From contig JAPPOQ010000016.1 of the NCBI GenBank assembly GCA_028817895.1, forward strand, positions 1 to 50,253: 50,253 nucleotides of DNA, in the 5' to 3' direction. The position numbers and the translations under genes are program-made. The first letter of the stretch is position 1. Each line of letters begins with the position of its first letter. Shown piece after piece: positions 1-8,904 of the stretch. This DNA comes from Ahrensia sp. (GTDB lineage Bacteria; Pseudomonadota; Alphaproteobacteria; Rhizobiales; Rhizobiaceae). Under the pieces are notes generated by a model, which was given only the letters and a program-made list of their open reading frames with translations, made no database searches and had not been told where the DNA came from.

Positions 1-93
1 AAGGAGAACACCGCAGAGCGATGCTGGGCATCGCGCGAGGATTTCGACGCCGCCAGAGCGGAAAAGACACCCAAGCAAATGGCTACAAGGTAA
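1..93 (+). CDS. possible 3' end of an upstream gene (partial)
   Basis: An open frame runs from the window edge for 30 codons and ends at TAA 91-93. The tail is polar and charged and ends in KTPKQMATR. I do not recognise the family. It could be the true C-terminus of a gene lying to the left of the window or simply an open frame in a decayed stretch. Low confidence. Confidence 0.2.
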   Translation, partial: KENTAERCWASREDFDAARAEKTPKQMATR

Positions 94-277
94 TGAAAAT
101 AAAGAATAGTCTGCAATCGTTTGAGCTTGTGTCTTTGCGCCCTGACTGTGTTGCGCACGAACTTGTGGTGCCCGCACCACGGCGTCGCACGCGCCTTGTC
201 AGACCGCAAATTCCCCGCGCTCAAACGATTCAATCTGGGCGAGATTTGCTCTAGGCTGAGGCCTTTGGTTCATCCAA
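94..277. other. non-coding or decayed stretch with a 12-bp inverted repeat
   Basis: No convincing gene is visible here. The only structure seen is a perfect 12-bp inverted repeat, AATCGTTTGAGC at 115-126 and its complement at 219-230, separated by 92 bases. No transposase or known repeat family is recognisable. Together with the truncated TspO fragment that follows, this suggests a stretch that has lost genes by deletion. Confidence 0.3.
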
Positions 278-490
278 ATGCTCATGAACTGGGCCTGGCC
301 CCCGCTTTTCTTCGGCCTGCATGAAATTTTCTGGTCGATGGTGCTGATTTTCGCAACCTTCATGGCCGCGCTCACATTCACGACGACGACCTGGGAGCGC
401 GACCGTCTCGCCTCAATCTGCATTGTGCCTTATGTCGCGTGGCTCGGTTTCGCCTTTGCGGTAAACGCGGCGATCCGGCTGTTGAATTGA
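278..490 (+). pseudogene. TspO/MBR family remnant (C-terminal part only)
   Basis: The 70 codons match the C-terminal half of TspO/MBR proteins, small five-helix membrane proteins that bind porphyrins and regulate tetrapyrrole-related functions. The diagnostic NWAWPPLFFGLH segment, a hydrophobic helix and the ending VPYVAWLGFAFAVNAAIRLLN-like tail are seen. Full family members are about 150-160 residues; the first helices (about 90 residues) are absent. An in-frame TGA lies at 257-259, and the other frames upstream do not supply the missing part. I infer a 5'-deleted remnant; expression of a short membrane peptide from ATG 278 cannot be excluded. Confidence 0.6.
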
Positions 491-558
491 TGCGACCAGT
501 CGGGGACATCTCCCCCAAGGCGTTGCGCCGAATCTGATTGCTGCCTAATCGAAGACGC

Positions 559-2115
559 ATGAGCGCGAAGCCTCAATCCGTATTGGTCATCGACTTTGGC
601 AGCCAGGTCACACAGCTGATCGCGCGGCGCGTGCGCGAAGCCCATGTCTATTGCGAGATCGTTCCTTTCGCTGCGGCGGAGGCGGCGTTTGAGCGTATGC
701 AACCCAAGGCAGTCATCCTGTCTGGAAGCCCGGCTTCGGTGTCACAGGAAGGTTCACCTCGCGCACCGCAATGCGTGTTCGACAGTGGCGTACCGATTTT
801 CGGCATCTGTTATGGGCAGCAGACCATGGCGGCCCAACTCGGCGGCAAGGTCGAAGCGGGGCATCACCGCGAATTCGGGCGCGCAGACGTCGCCGTTCAT
901 GCGCAAAGCTTGCTCTTTGATGGTGTTTGGGACGTTGGCGGATCCTACCCGGTTTGGATGAGCCATGGCGACCGCGTGACCCGGCTGCCTGAGGGCTTTG
1001 CGGTCATCGCAACGTCGCCCAACGCGCCCAATGCTGTCGCGGCGGACGAGAAGCGCAAATACTACACCACGCAGTTTCACCCGGAGGTCCACCATACGCC
1101 AGACGGCGCCAGGCTGCTGGCCAATTTCCTGCACAACATTGCGGGCATTGAGGGCGACTGGACGATGGCGGCCTATCGCGAACAGGCCATTGCCGCGATC
1201 CGAAAACAGGTTGGCGACCGTCGCGTCATCTGTGGCCTGTCCGGCGGGGTCGATTCATCGGTGGCCGCAGTGCTCATTCACGAAGCCGTTGGTGACCAAC
1301 TCACCTGCATATTGGTCGATCATGGCCTGATGCGCGCCAATGAGGCCGCCGAGGTGGTCGCGATGTTCCGCGATCACTTCAACATCCCGCTGGTGCTGGT
1401 CGAGGCGCAAGATCGTTTCATCGACGCGCTGGAAGGCGAAGCCGATCCGGAAGTGAAGCGAAAGACCATCGGCAAGCTGTTTATCGATGTATTCGAGGAA
1501 GAAGCCCAAAAACTGGGCGGCGCGGATTTTTTGGCTCAGGGGACGCTTTACCCTGATGTCATCGAAAGCGTGTCCCTTACCGGCGGGCCTTCGGTGACCA
1601 TCAAATCGCACCACAATGTCGGCGGCTTGCCAGAGCGCATGAACATGCAACTGGTCGAGCCGTTGCGCGAACTGTTCAAAGACGAAGTGCGCCTTCTGGG
1701 CCGCGAGCTTGGACTGCCGGACCATTTTGTGGGTCGTCATCCCTTTCCAGGCCCTGGCCTTGCCATTCGCTGCCCAGGCGGTGTGACTCGCGACAAGCTG
1801 CACATGCTGCAGCAGGCGGATGCGATCTATCTCGACGAAATACGAAAGGCAGGCCTTTACGACGAAATCTGGCAGGCCTTCGCTGTTCTGCTTCCGGTGC
1901 AAACTGTCGGCGTGATGGGGGATGGCCGTACTTATGAGTACGTTTGCGCCTTGCGCGCGGTCACATCGGTCGATGGCATGACGGCAGATTTCTACCCCTA
2001 CGATATGGATTTTCTGGGCCGCACCGCCACCCGCATCATCAATGAGGTACGGGGTATCAATCGAGTTGTCTATGATGTGACCAGCAAGCCGCCGGGCACG
2101 ATTGAGTGGGAGTAG
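559..2115 (+). CDS. guaA: GMP synthase (glutamine-hydrolysing)
   Basis: Converts XMP to GMP using ATP and glutamine, the last step of guanine nucleotide synthesis in the cytoplasm. The 518-residue product has the usual two-part plan. Residues about 8-200 are a class I glutamine amidotransferase with the nucleophile Cys84 in GICYGQQ and the HPE motif of the catalytic His/Glu. Residues about 205-400 are the ATP pyrophosphatase domain with the P-loop-like SGGVDSS. The C-terminal dimerisation domain ends in the typical GTIEWE. I prefer ATG 559 (MSAKPQSV) over a TTG 21 bases upstream because family members begin close to this point. ogt follows at once and may be co-transcribed. Confidence 0.97.
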   Translation: MSAKPQSVLVIDFGSQVTQLIARRVREAHVYCEIVPFAAAEAAFERMQPKAVILSGSPASVSQEGSPRAPQCVFDSGVPIFGICYGQQTMAAQLGGKVEAGHHREFGRADVAVHAQSLLFDGVWDVGGSYPVWMSHGDRVTRLPEGFAVIATSPNAPNAVAADEKRKYYTTQFHPEVHHTPDGARLLANFLHNIAGIEGDWTMAAYREQAIAAIRKQVGDRRVICGLSGGVDSSVAAVLIHEAVGDQLTCILVDHGLMRANEAAEVVAMFRDHFNIPLVLVEAQDRFIDALEGEADPEVKRKTIGKLFIDVFEEEAQKLGGADFLAQGTLYPDVIESVSLTGGPSVTIKSHHNVGGLPERMNMQLVEPLRELFKDEVRLLGRELGLPDHFVGRHPFPGPGLAIRCPGGVTRDKLHMLQQADAIYLDEIRKAGLYDEIWQAFAVLLPVQTVGVMGDGRTYEYVCALRAVTSVDGMTADFYPYDMDFLGRTATRIINEVRGINRVVYDVTSKPPGTIEWE

Positions 2116-2120
2116 GGCAC

Positions 2121-2573
2121 GTGCCTGCCTGCGCCTTCTCAACGCCGCTGGGCTGGGTCAGCCTTCGCGAACAGGATGGCGCCATCAACGCGTTGAACTG
2201 GAAACGAGAGGGCGGTGACAAGACGGCATTGCTCAGCCGTGCGGGAGAGCAATTGTCCGCCTATTTCGCTCACGAGTTGCGGACTTTCGATTTGCCATTG
2301 AGACCATCGGGTGGGGCGTTTCAACAGGCCGTTTGCGACAAGATGCGCGCCATTCCCTATGGTGAAACCCGCCAATATGGCGAGATAGCCGAAGAGCTTG
2401 GGTCAATGCCGCAACCGGTTGGCAATGCCTGCGGCGGCAACAGCATCGCGATCATCATTCCCTGTCATCGCGTTGTGGGGGCGGCAGGGCTGGGCGGTTT
2501 CTCAGCGCCAGGAGGTGTGGAGACCAAGATCGCGCTTCTCAAACATGAAGGCGCTTATTCGCTGCTCTTGTGA
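2121..2573 (+). CDS. ogt: methylated-DNA--protein-cysteine S-methyltransferase
   Basis: Repairs O6-methylguanine (and O4-methylthymine) in DNA by irreversible transfer of the alkyl group to its own cysteine. The 150-residue protein has an N-terminal ribonuclease-like half and a C-terminal DNA-binding half with the active site PCHRV (Cys115), preceded by IPYGETRQYGEIA, the helix-turn-helix region. The asparagine-hinge stretch normally reading AxGxANxxNP is written VGNACGGNSI here, a slight departure. GTG 2121 is chosen since GGGAG lies about ten bases upstream; a GTG at 2106 overlapping the guaA stop is the alternative. It starts five bases after guaA, so co-transcription is likely. Confidence 0.9.
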   Translation: MPACAFSTPLGWVSLREQDGAINALNWKREGGDKTALLSRAGEQLSAYFAHELRTFDLPLRPSGGAFQQAVCDKMRAIPYGETRQYGEIAEELGSMPQPVGNACGGNSIAIIIPCHRVVGAAGLGGFSAPGGVETKIALLKHEGAYSLLL

Positions 2574-2583
2574 AAGGTCACAT

Positions 2584-2910
2584 CTACGCACAAGTGACGC
2601 AGCGTTCTGCCATCGGATCGATGGCTAGGCGGCCATCCGGAATGATTTCGCCGCAATCCTCGCAAACGCCATATTCGCCGTCCCGCAATCTGTTTTCGGC
2701 CGCTTCAATGCGCAACAGATCCCGTTTACGTTTGGCTTCGGTCGCCTTGTTCATGGCCTGCTGCTGCATCGCGTCCATGCGTGACAGGCGTCCGACCGAT
2801 TGCTGGTCAAGAGCAACCGGGTCGCGGCCTTCGCTTGCAATTTTCGAGGCGTCTTCGAGCTCAGCTTTCTTTTGCACGAGGCGGTGGCGCGCAACATCCT
2901 CATCAACCAT
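2584..2910 (-). CDS. DksA/TraR family C4-type zinc-finger protein
   Basis: A 108-residue relative of DksA, the factor that enters the RNA polymerase secondary channel and modulates transcription with ppGpp. The N-terminal two thirds is a predicted charged coiled coil. The C-terminus carries a four-cysteine zinc finger, C-x2-C followed after 17 residues by C-x2-C (CEDCG ... CVTC). It is shorter than E. coli DksA (about 150 residues), closer to YbiI/TraR-like members, so canonical DksA function is not assured. The start at 2910 is decided by AAGGAG nine bases upstream. It converges on ogt with only ten bases between the stops. Confidence 0.85.
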   Translation of the reverse strand: MVDEDVARHRLVQKKAELEDASKIASEGRDPVALDQQSVGRLSRMDAMQQQAMNKATEAKRKRDLLRIEAAENRLRDGEYGVCEDCGEIIPDGRLAIDPMAERCVTCA

Positions 2911-3004
2911 GTGCTTGCTCCTTGCCAGGCCATACCTTGTCATGACATGCCAAGCGCGCTTAGCCTCATTCTCCATAGGGTAAAGAACTGGGGGCGATAG
3001 ACCA

Positions 3005-3571
3005 ATGCTCATTCTCATTGTCGGACTGTTGCTGTTTCTTGGCATTCACATGGTGCGCGTCGTAGCGCCTGCGTGGCGCGAGGCGCGTATCGCTGCCATG
3101 GGCGAAGGGCGGTGGAAGGGCACATATTCGCTCGTTTCTGCGGCTGGCCTGGTGCTGATCATATGGGGCTATTATCTGGCACGCGCTGATGCGCCCATCC
3201 TTTACATCCAGCCGGACTGGTTTCGCGGGTTTGCGTTCCTTGCCATGCCAATTGCGCTCATCATTTTCTTCGTGAGCGATTTCCGGGCCGGACATATGAA
3301 GCGCGCCCTGAAACATCCCATGCTGATTGGCACGATTCTCTGGTCCGGCATTCATCTCATCGGAAATGGCGATCTGGCATCCGTTCTGCTGTTTGGCGGA
3401 TTTTTCGTCTGGGCGGTTGTCGATCTCGTGTCAGCCCTGCGCCGACCCTACACTGCACCGGAAAACCTCGTTTTGTGGCCAGATTTCGCAAGCATCACAC
3501 TCGGCTTGGTGGTGACTGTGCTGATCGTGATGTGGTTGCATGGATGGTTGTTCGGGGTTCCGCTCAGCTGA
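3005..3571 (+). CDS. NnrU family integral membrane protein
   Basis: A 188-residue hydrophobic protein with about six predicted membrane segments. The opening LLLFLGIHMVRVVAPAWR, the central segment with WGYYLAR, and HPMLIGTILWSGIHLIGNGD are typical of the NnrU family. Members were named for a gene near nitrite/nitric oxide reductase loci, but most, as here, occur away from denitrification genes and the biochemical role is unknown; a conserved His suggests heme handling is possible. It is divergent from the DksA-like gene across 94 bases. Confidence 0.8.
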   Translation: MLILIVGLLLFLGIHMVRVVAPAWREARIAAMGEGRWKGTYSLVSAAGLVLIIWGYYLARADAPILYIQPDWFRGFAFLAMPIALIIFFVSDFRAGHMKRALKHPMLIGTILWSGIHLIGNGDLASVLLFGGFFVWAVVDLVSALRRPYTAPENLVLWPDFASITLGLVVTVLIVMWLHGWLFGVPLS

Positions 3572-3695
3572 GAGCATGGCGCAAAAGACCGTCCAGACTT
3601 GCGCGCAGGCTGTCGCCACTTACTTTAGGCACGATTTCCTGTAGAAGGCCGCCAACACATGCCGCGCAAGATGCGCGCAACGCCCGGTAGAGTTC

Positions 3696-4373
3696 ATGTC
3701 TGACGATTCCTTCTTTCGCGAGGTTGATGAAGAACTGCGCTCCGAGAAAGTGCAGAACTTCTGGAAGGCTTATGGCACTTATCTCATTGCAGGCGCGGTG
3801 TTGTTCGTCGCGGCCGTGGCGGGCTGGCGCTACTACGAATTCAGCACAGCGCAACAGGCTGCACAGTCTGGCGATGCCTTTATAGAAGCGGTGCGTCTGG
3901 CCCAAAACAGCAAGCGTGACGAGGCTCTGGCCGCTCTGGAGACTATCGAAGGCCAATCCGACAACACTTATCGCGTTCTGGCCCGCATGCGTACCGCTGC
4001 CGAACTGGTTGAGAAGGGCGACCACGCGGCAGCAGTCGCCGCTTATGATGAGGTCATCTCCGACGGCGGGGCAGACGAAAATCTCAAGGCCATCGCTCGC
4101 ATCCGGGCCGGTTTCATTCTGGTGGACACAGCCGGTGTGAGCGAAGTGCAGGGGCGTGTTGGCGCTCTTGCCGCACCGGACAACCCATGGCGCTCCTCGG
4201 CTCGCGAAGCGCTCGGATTGGCATATTTCAAGGCCGGTGACATGAACAATGCCTTCCAGCAGTTCGAAGCCGTCTATGATGATGTTGAAAGTCCTGCCAC
4301 CATCAAGCAGCGTATGCGTATCATGATGGACATTATCGCCGCGCAGGGCGGTCCGGTGAAGGCTTCAAGCTGA
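3696..4373 (+). CDS. membrane-anchored tetratricopeptide protein (YfgM-like)
   Basis: A 225-residue protein with a short cytoplasmic N-terminus (DSFFREVDEELRSEKVQNFWKAYG), one transmembrane helix at about residues 27-46 and a periplasmic helical-repeat region. This plan matches the YfgM/TPR_21 family, of which the E. coli member associates with the SecYEG translocon and periplasmic chaperones. The gene sits directly before der with only three bases between, as yfgM lies near der in many proteobacteria, which supports the assignment. A role in export is inferred from the family only. Confidence 0.8.
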   Translation: MSDDSFFREVDEELRSEKVQNFWKAYGTYLIAGAVLFVAAVAGWRYYEFSTAQQAAQSGDAFIEAVRLAQNSKRDEALAALETIEGQSDNTYRVLARMRTAAELVEKGDHAAAVAAYDEVISDGGADENLKAIARIRAGFILVDTAGVSEVQGRVGALAAPDNPWRSSAREALGLAYFKAGDMNNAFQQFEAVYDDVESPATIKQRMRIMMDIIAAQGGPVKASS

Positions 4374-4376
4374 GCC

Positions 4377-5807
4377 ATGTCTTTCACGGTCGCGATCGTC
4401 GGCCGACCCAATGTCGGCAAGTCCACCCTGTTCAATCGGCTGGTGGGCAAACGGCTTGCTCTAGTGGACGATCAGCCCGGTGTCACGCGAGACAGGCGGT
4501 CCGGCAATGCGCGCATCGGCGATCTGCATTTTGAGGTGATCGACACGGCCGGGCTGGAAGAGGCCGAACAGGCATCGCTTGAACGGCGCATGCGGGACCA
4601 GACCGAACAGGCGATCCTGGACGCCGACGTCACACTGTTTCTCATCGATGCCCGCGCTGGTGTCACACCGCTCGACAAAAGCTTTGCCAGCATGTTGCGC
4701 CGCGCATCGAAGCCCGTGGTGCTGGTGGCCAACAAGGTGGAAGGCCGCAAGGGTGATGAAGGCCTGTATGACGCCTTTGCCATGGGGTTTGGCGAACCCG
4801 TCCCGATGTCTGCCGAACATGGCGAGGGCCTGGCTGATCTGCATGAAGCGCTTGTCCAGGCGATAGGTGAGGAGAGAGCCTATGCGAGCAGCCCTAAGCC
4901 GCTGGACGACGAGGATGAGGACGACTCCTTCGAACTTGGCGAGATCGAAGAGGAGGATATTCCCGATTACGATCCGAAACATCCGCTGAAGATCTGCATT
5001 GTTGGCAGACCGAATGCTGGCAAATCGACATTGATCAATCAGATGCTGGGAGAGGAGCGCATGCTCACCGGCCCGGAGGCCGGGATCACACGCGATTCCA
5101 TATCGGTCACCTGGCAATGGCAGGGTCGCCCGATCAAGCTGTTCGATACCGCGGGGATGCGGCGCAAGGCGCGCGTGCAGGAGAAGCTGGAACGGCTTTC
5201 CGTGCAGGATACGCTCCGCGCAATCCAATATGCCGAAGTGGTCGTCATTCTGTTTGATGCAACGATCAGCTTTGAGAAGCAGGACCTCCACATCGTCGAC
5301 CTCGTCACCAAAGAGGGGCGGGCGCCGGTGATCGCTTTCAACAAATGGGATCTTGTTGAGGACAAGAACGCGCTGCTGGCCGAACTGCGGGAAAAAACAG
5401 AACGACTATTGCCGCAGATCCGCGGTGTGCGGACGGTGACGCTTTCCGGCCAGACCGGACGAGGTCTCAGCCGGCTGATGCAGGCGATTGAGGACACAGA
5501 CCGCATCTGGAACCAGCGCGTCTCGACGGCCCGGCTCAACCGCTGGCTTGACGGTGTGCAGTCCTATCACCCCCCTCCGGCGGTGGGCGGGCGTCGTATC
5601 CGCTTCAAATATATCACGCAGGCCAAGACCCGTCCGCCCACCTTTGTGGTGCAATGCACGCGACCAAAGGATGTACCGTCATCTTATGAGCGGTATCTGC
5701 TCAACGAACTGCGCGCAGAATTCGGCCTTCCCGGCGTGCCGCTAAGGCTTCTCATGCGCAAGGGGGATAACCCCTATGCAGGGCGCGTAAGCGAATCCCA
5801 GAAATAG
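4377..5807 (+). CDS. der: ribosome biogenesis GTPase Der (EngA)
   Basis: Essential double-GTPase needed for maturation of the 50S ribosomal subunit. The 476-residue protein has two tandem G domains, each with its P-loop (GRPNVGKST near residue 9 and GRPNAGKST near residue 212), switch DTAGL / DTAGM and guanine-specificity motif (NKVE / NKWD). An acidic linker rich in DEDED joins them. A KH-like RNA-binding domain follows from about residue 365. The start ATG is three bases after the upstream TPR gene, implying translational coupling. Confidence 0.97.
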   Translation: MSFTVAIVGRPNVGKSTLFNRLVGKRLALVDDQPGVTRDRRSGNARIGDLHFEVIDTAGLEEAEQASLERRMRDQTEQAILDADVTLFLIDARAGVTPLDKSFASMLRRASKPVVLVANKVEGRKGDEGLYDAFAMGFGEPVPMSAEHGEGLADLHEALVQAIGEERAYASSPKPLDDEDEDDSFELGEIEEEDIPDYDPKHPLKICIVGRPNAGKSTLINQMLGEERMLTGPEAGITRDSISVTWQWQGRPIKLFDTAGMRRKARVQEKLERLSVQDTLRAIQYAEVVVILFDATISFEKQDLHIVDLVTKEGRAPVIAFNKWDLVEDKNALLAELREKTERLLPQIRGVRTVTLSGQTGRGLSRLMQAIEDTDRIWNQRVSTARLNRWLDGVQSYHPPPAVGGRRIRFKYITQAKTRPPTFVVQCTRPKDVPSSYERYLLNELRAEFGLPGVPLRLLMRKGDNPYAGRVSESQK

Positions 5808-5898
5808 CCCCAATCGCGCCATTTGGCCGCCATCAGCGACGGGCAAAGCGGCGCGCGACAAGCGGCAGTTCGGTGCCGATTCCAACAAAGCGGCGTGA

Positions 5899-5919
5899 TT
5901 AACCGTTATTAAAGGTTAA
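5899..5919. promoter_or_regulatory. palindrome with CtrA-like half-sites
   Basis: TTAACC at 5899-5904 and its inverse GGTTAA at 5914-5919 flank an AT-rich core that also holds a TTAA. TTAACC-type half-sites are recognised by the cell-cycle regulator CtrA in alphaproteobacteria, whose full consensus is TTAA-N7-TTAA; here the direct TTAA spacing is six, so the match is imperfect. It lies about 80 bases upstream of the wall hydrolase gene, a plausible cell-cycle target. Confidence 0.35.
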
Positions 5920-5998
5920 CACGGCATTGTCTTCTCATCGATGTCGGCTGCGATGCCTGTTGGGCGTCGGATGCTGGCCGCGACAAGTGGAGTTTGGT

Positions 5999-7249
5999 AT
6001 GCGTAAGGCAAAGTTGGATCAGGCTGTGCCAGAGGGCGGACAACGCGAACGGTATCGTTGGGGCCAGTATGGCGCTGCCGCTGTTGTCGCATCCGCTCTT
6101 TGCCTTGCCACCGTGCACCCCGTGTCGCTGCAAGATATTGCTGCTTTGACCGGCATTGACGCAAGGGAAGATACGCGCTGGCTTGCGCGCCTGGTTTCCG
6201 TGCCCAGCGGCTCGCAGCACTACAAGGCGAGCGATCGACTCACTGGCTACAGCGATTTTTTGGTTACCAAGTCCATGGCCGTGCGCATGCCGGGCATGAC
6301 CGAGATTTTGGACAGCGATCTGGTCGTGTCGGGCAAACCCGCCATCAATCGCGCCATGAAAGGCGATCGGGTCTTTACGCCAGTCGAGAAACGCTTTGAC
6401 CCGGACCAGGGCGGCCGCGTTCTGGCCAGTCTGCCTCCCAAGGCCCTGTCCGGCTTTGATGCGAGCACAGACAGTGCGGTTGGCCGCGTGGCTCTTGAAT
6501 TTCGTCACACGCGGCCCGCAATACCGAGCATTATCGGACATGGCGTTGAATTGGCCTATCAGGTTCCGGCCCGCCGCCCGCTTGCAGGCAAAATGGAATC
6601 AGCTCGCAGCGCAGCACAACTCATGAGCCGCGTTCTAGCCAAGGTGAAGAAGAACCGGGCAGCATCGGACGTGGACAACATCACCACAGGTTCCGTCGTC
6701 ACAGCCTATGCGCCAGCAGAAAAAGACATTGCCAGCGCGTTCAAGGCCGTGCTTGGCCCGACAGGCAGCACATCTCTTATCCGCTTGAATCGTGGCGACC
6801 ACAAATGGGCCGCCAAGCCGCTGCCCAAGCGCGTTTTCGCGGCCGCCGAGAAGCGTTGCCTCGCCAATGGCATTTACTTTGAGGCGCGCGGTGAACCGAT
6901 CAAGGGTCAGCAGGCCGTGGCTCAGGTCATTCTCAACCGAGTCAAGAACCCGTCCTATCCCAACAGCATTTGCGGCGTGGTTTACCAAAACAAATATTGG
7001 CGCAACCGCTGCCAGTTTTCTTTTGCCTGTGACGGTATTCGCGATCGCGTCAACGAAAAGCGTCAGTGGGCGACTGCCATGAAAATCGCCGATGATGCCA
7101 TCGAAGGTCGCTTCTGGCTGCGCAGTGTTGGCTCCTCCAGCCACTATCACGCAGACTATGTGTGGCCACGCTGGCGTCGCCAGATGACCAAAATGGTCAA
7201 GATTGGCCGTCATATCTTTTATCGCACCCGCAATGGCGGTTGGAGCTGA
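5999..7249 (+). CDS. SleB-type cell wall hydrolase
   Basis: A 416-residue protein with an N-terminal hydrophobic segment at about residues 20-38 (signal anchor), a long variable region of unknown role, and a C-terminal Hydrolase_2 (SleB/CwlJ) domain from about residue 285. The domain shows the catalytic-type EARGE motif in IYFEARGEPIKGQQAVAQVILNR-like sequence and the QFSFACDG stretch; such domains cleave peptidoglycan (lytic transglycosylase/amidase-like). It likely acts in the periplasm on wall remodelling. Start 5999 is chosen over upstream codons because GGAG precedes it and the upstream residues look unstructured. A CtrA-like palindrome lies upstream. Confidence 0.85.
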   Translation: MRKAKLDQAVPEGGQRERYRWGQYGAAAVVASALCLATVHPVSLQDIAALTGIDAREDTRWLARLVSVPSGSQHYKASDRLTGYSDFLVTKSMAVRMPGMTEILDSDLVVSGKPAINRAMKGDRVFTPVEKRFDPDQGGRVLASLPPKALSGFDASTDSAVGRVALEFRHTRPAIPSIIGHGVELAYQVPARRPLAGKMESARSAAQLMSRVLAKVKKNRAASDVDNITTGSVVTAYAPAEKDIASAFKAVLGPTGSTSLIRLNRGDHKWAAKPLPKRVFAAAEKRCLANGIYFEARGEPIKGQQAVAQVILNRVKNPSYPNSICGVVYQNKYWRNRCQFSFACDGIRDRVNEKRQWATAMKIADDAIEGRFWLRSVGSSSHYHADYVWPRWRRQMTKMVKIGRHIFYRTRNGGWS

Positions 7250-7280
7250 TCGCTGCACTCGCGTAGGCCCGTTTGCTCTC

Positions 7281-7718
7281 ATGGCGCAGAACTCAGACCG
7301 TCCGACACCACAAAAACCGGACCGGGACACACCCGGATCGGACGAATTGTCGCAGCGTCTCGATTCGCTCAAGGCGAGGCTGGGCGAGCCGAAAAAGGCG
7401 GAGCCGGCGAAGAAGCACTCTGCTTCATCCTCCAACAGGGCTGGTATCGCTCAAGCCTTCAAGCTGAGTTCGGAATTTGTCGCCGGGGTGCTGGTGGGCG
7501 GCGCGATGGGCTATGCAATAGACACGTTTGTGGGCACATCGCCCTGGGGCCTGATCATTTTTGTTCTACTGGGCTTCTGTGCGGCCATTCTAAACGTTTT
7601 GAGAGCGTCTGGTATGGTTGCGGAATCCGCTCTTCGCGTGCATAAGGACGCTGAGGCAGAGAAGACATCTGGGTCTTCGAGCGATTCCAACCGGGGTACA
7701 ACCGGCGACGACCGATAA
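7281..7718 (+). CDS. atpI: ATP synthase protein I
   Basis: A 145-residue protein heading the F0 gene cluster. The N-terminal about 60 residues are polar and charged, followed by the AtpI/AtpQ region with two transmembrane helices (FVAGVLVGGAMGYAID and LIIFVLLGFCAAILNVL). AtpI is an accessory protein thought to help assemble the c-ring or supply Mg2+. The tail is rich in Ser, Asp and Gly. ATG 7281 is preferred since upstream codons overlap the hydrolase gene and give no family-like sequence. 139 bases separate it from atpB. Confidence 0.88.
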   Translation: MAQNSDRPTPQKPDRDTPGSDELSQRLDSLKARLGEPKKAEPAKKHSASSSNRAGIAQAFKLSSEFVAGVLVGGAMGYAIDTFVGTSPWGLIIFVLLGFCAAILNVLRASGMVAESALRVHKDAEAEKTSGSSSDSNRGTTGDDR

Positions 7719-7857
7719 ATCGGCAAATTTCACGCGGATTGGCCTGAAAAGTGAGCTGACGGACTTGAGCCGGACAGTACTGCTGTGCCAAGTGGGCGCT
7801 GAAAATGCCGGACGTCGCATCAAGCCGTGCGTGTGCAAGACGAAGTAAGAGGCTAAC

Positions 7858-8610
7858 TTGGCAAACGATCCGATCAGTCAGTTTCAGATCTCGAAGATTT
7901 TGCCCCTTGAAGTGGGCGGCATCGATATCTCGTTCACCAACTCATCACTGTTCATGGTCGCCACCGTTGGCGTTTCCGCAGCTTTTCTCATTCTGACCAC
8001 ATCGGGTCGCGGCCTGGTGCCAGGGCGCCTGCAATCGGTTTCGGAAATGTGCTACGAATTTGTGGCCGATCTGCTGCGCGAAAGCGCAGGTTCGGAAGGT
8101 ATGAAATTCTTTCCGCTCGTCTTTTCGCTTTTTGTCTTCATTCTGGTTGCCAACCTGTTTGGCATGTTCCCCTATTTCTTCACGGTAACCAGTCACATCA
8201 TCGTAACAGCGGCGCTCGCCATGCTGGTGATGTCAGTTGTCGTTTTCTACGGCTTCTACAAAAATGGCCTTGGATTTTTGAAGCTCTTCGTGCCGTCCGG
8301 CGTTCCGGGAGTTCTGGTGCCCTTGATCGTGCTGATTGAGGTCATGTCCTTCCTTTCGCGCCCGATCAGCCTGTCGGTGCGACTGTTCGCCAACATGTTG
8401 GCCGGGCACATCACGCTGAAGGTGTTTGCGGGCTTCATCATCATGTTGACTGGCGCGTTGGGCGTTGGCGGAGCGATCGTTTCGATCCTGCCGCTGGCCT
8501 TCACGATCGCGCTGACGGCACTGGAATTCCTCGTGTCGTTCCTTCAGGCATACGTCTTTGCGATCCTCACCTGCATGTATCTCAACGACGCAATTCACCC
8601 GTCACACTAG
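7858..8610 (+). CDS. atpB: ATP synthase F0 subunit a
   Basis: Membrane subunit forming the proton half-channels next to the c-ring of F1F0 ATP synthase. The 250-residue protein has five to six membrane helices and the essential arginine in [12 protein letters not shown], plus the C-terminal [17 protein letters not shown] helix typical of the family. The start is TTG 7858, decided by AAGAGG about five bases upstream and by the conserved [10 protein letters not shown]-terminus; the next ATG would remove 30 residues. Confidence 0.97.
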   Translation: MANDPISQFQISKILPLEVGGIDISFTNSSLFMVATVGVSAAFLILTTSGRGLVPGRLQSVSEMCYEFVADLLRESAGSEGMKFFPLVFSLFVFILVANLFGMFPYFFTVTSHIIVTAALAMLVMSVVVFYGFYKNGLGFLKLFVPSGVPGVLVPLIVLIEVMSFLSRPISLSVRLFANMLAGHITLKVFAGFIIMLTGALGVGGAIVSILPLAFTIALTALEFLVSFLQAYVFAILTCMYLNDAIHPSH

Positions 8611-8657
8611 ACGGGATCACCCAACCAAACATTTCGAATTTCCATAGGAGACAGATC

Positions 8658-8894
8658 ATGGAACAGGCAATCATCGACGCTGGTAAATATATCGGTGCCG
8701 GCATGGCATGTATCGGTATGGCTGGCGCAGGCGTTGGCCTTGGTCATCTTTTCGGCAACTTTCTTTCTGGTGCCCTGCGCAATCCTTCCGCAGCTGACGG
8801 CCAGTTCGGCCGCCTGATCTTCGGCTTTGCCGTGACGGAAGCTCTCGGCATCTTCTCGCTGCTGATCGCACTGCTGCTGATATTTGCCGTCTAG
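8658..8894 (+). CDS. atpE: ATP synthase F0 subunit c
   Basis: Proteolipid subunit of the rotating c-ring. The 78-residue hairpin has two hydrophobic helices, a glycine-rich first helix ([12 protein letters not shown]), the polar loop with RNPSA, and the proton-binding carboxylate Glu in [12 protein letters not shown]. An AGGAG lies eight bases before the ATG, the strongest ribosome site in this operon, in keeping with the high copy number of c. Confidence 0.97.
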   Translation: MEQAIIDAGKYIGAGMACIGMAGAGVGLGHLFGNFLSGALRNPSAADGQFGRLIFGFAVTEALGIFSLLIALLLIFAV

Positions 8895-8904
8895 GATGAA
8901 CGCG

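Noticed and set aside
22-254. 77-codon plus frame at the left edge
   Set aside because: Arg-rich translation with no family resemblance and no ribosome site.
1255-2142. 295-codon open frame on the minus strand opposite guaA
   Set aside because: It is fully antisense to a clear guaA gene; the encoded sequence has no family features and arises from GC-rich codon structure.
4461-5291. 276-codon minus frame opposite der
   Set aside because: Antisense to conserved GTPase motifs and without protein-like features.
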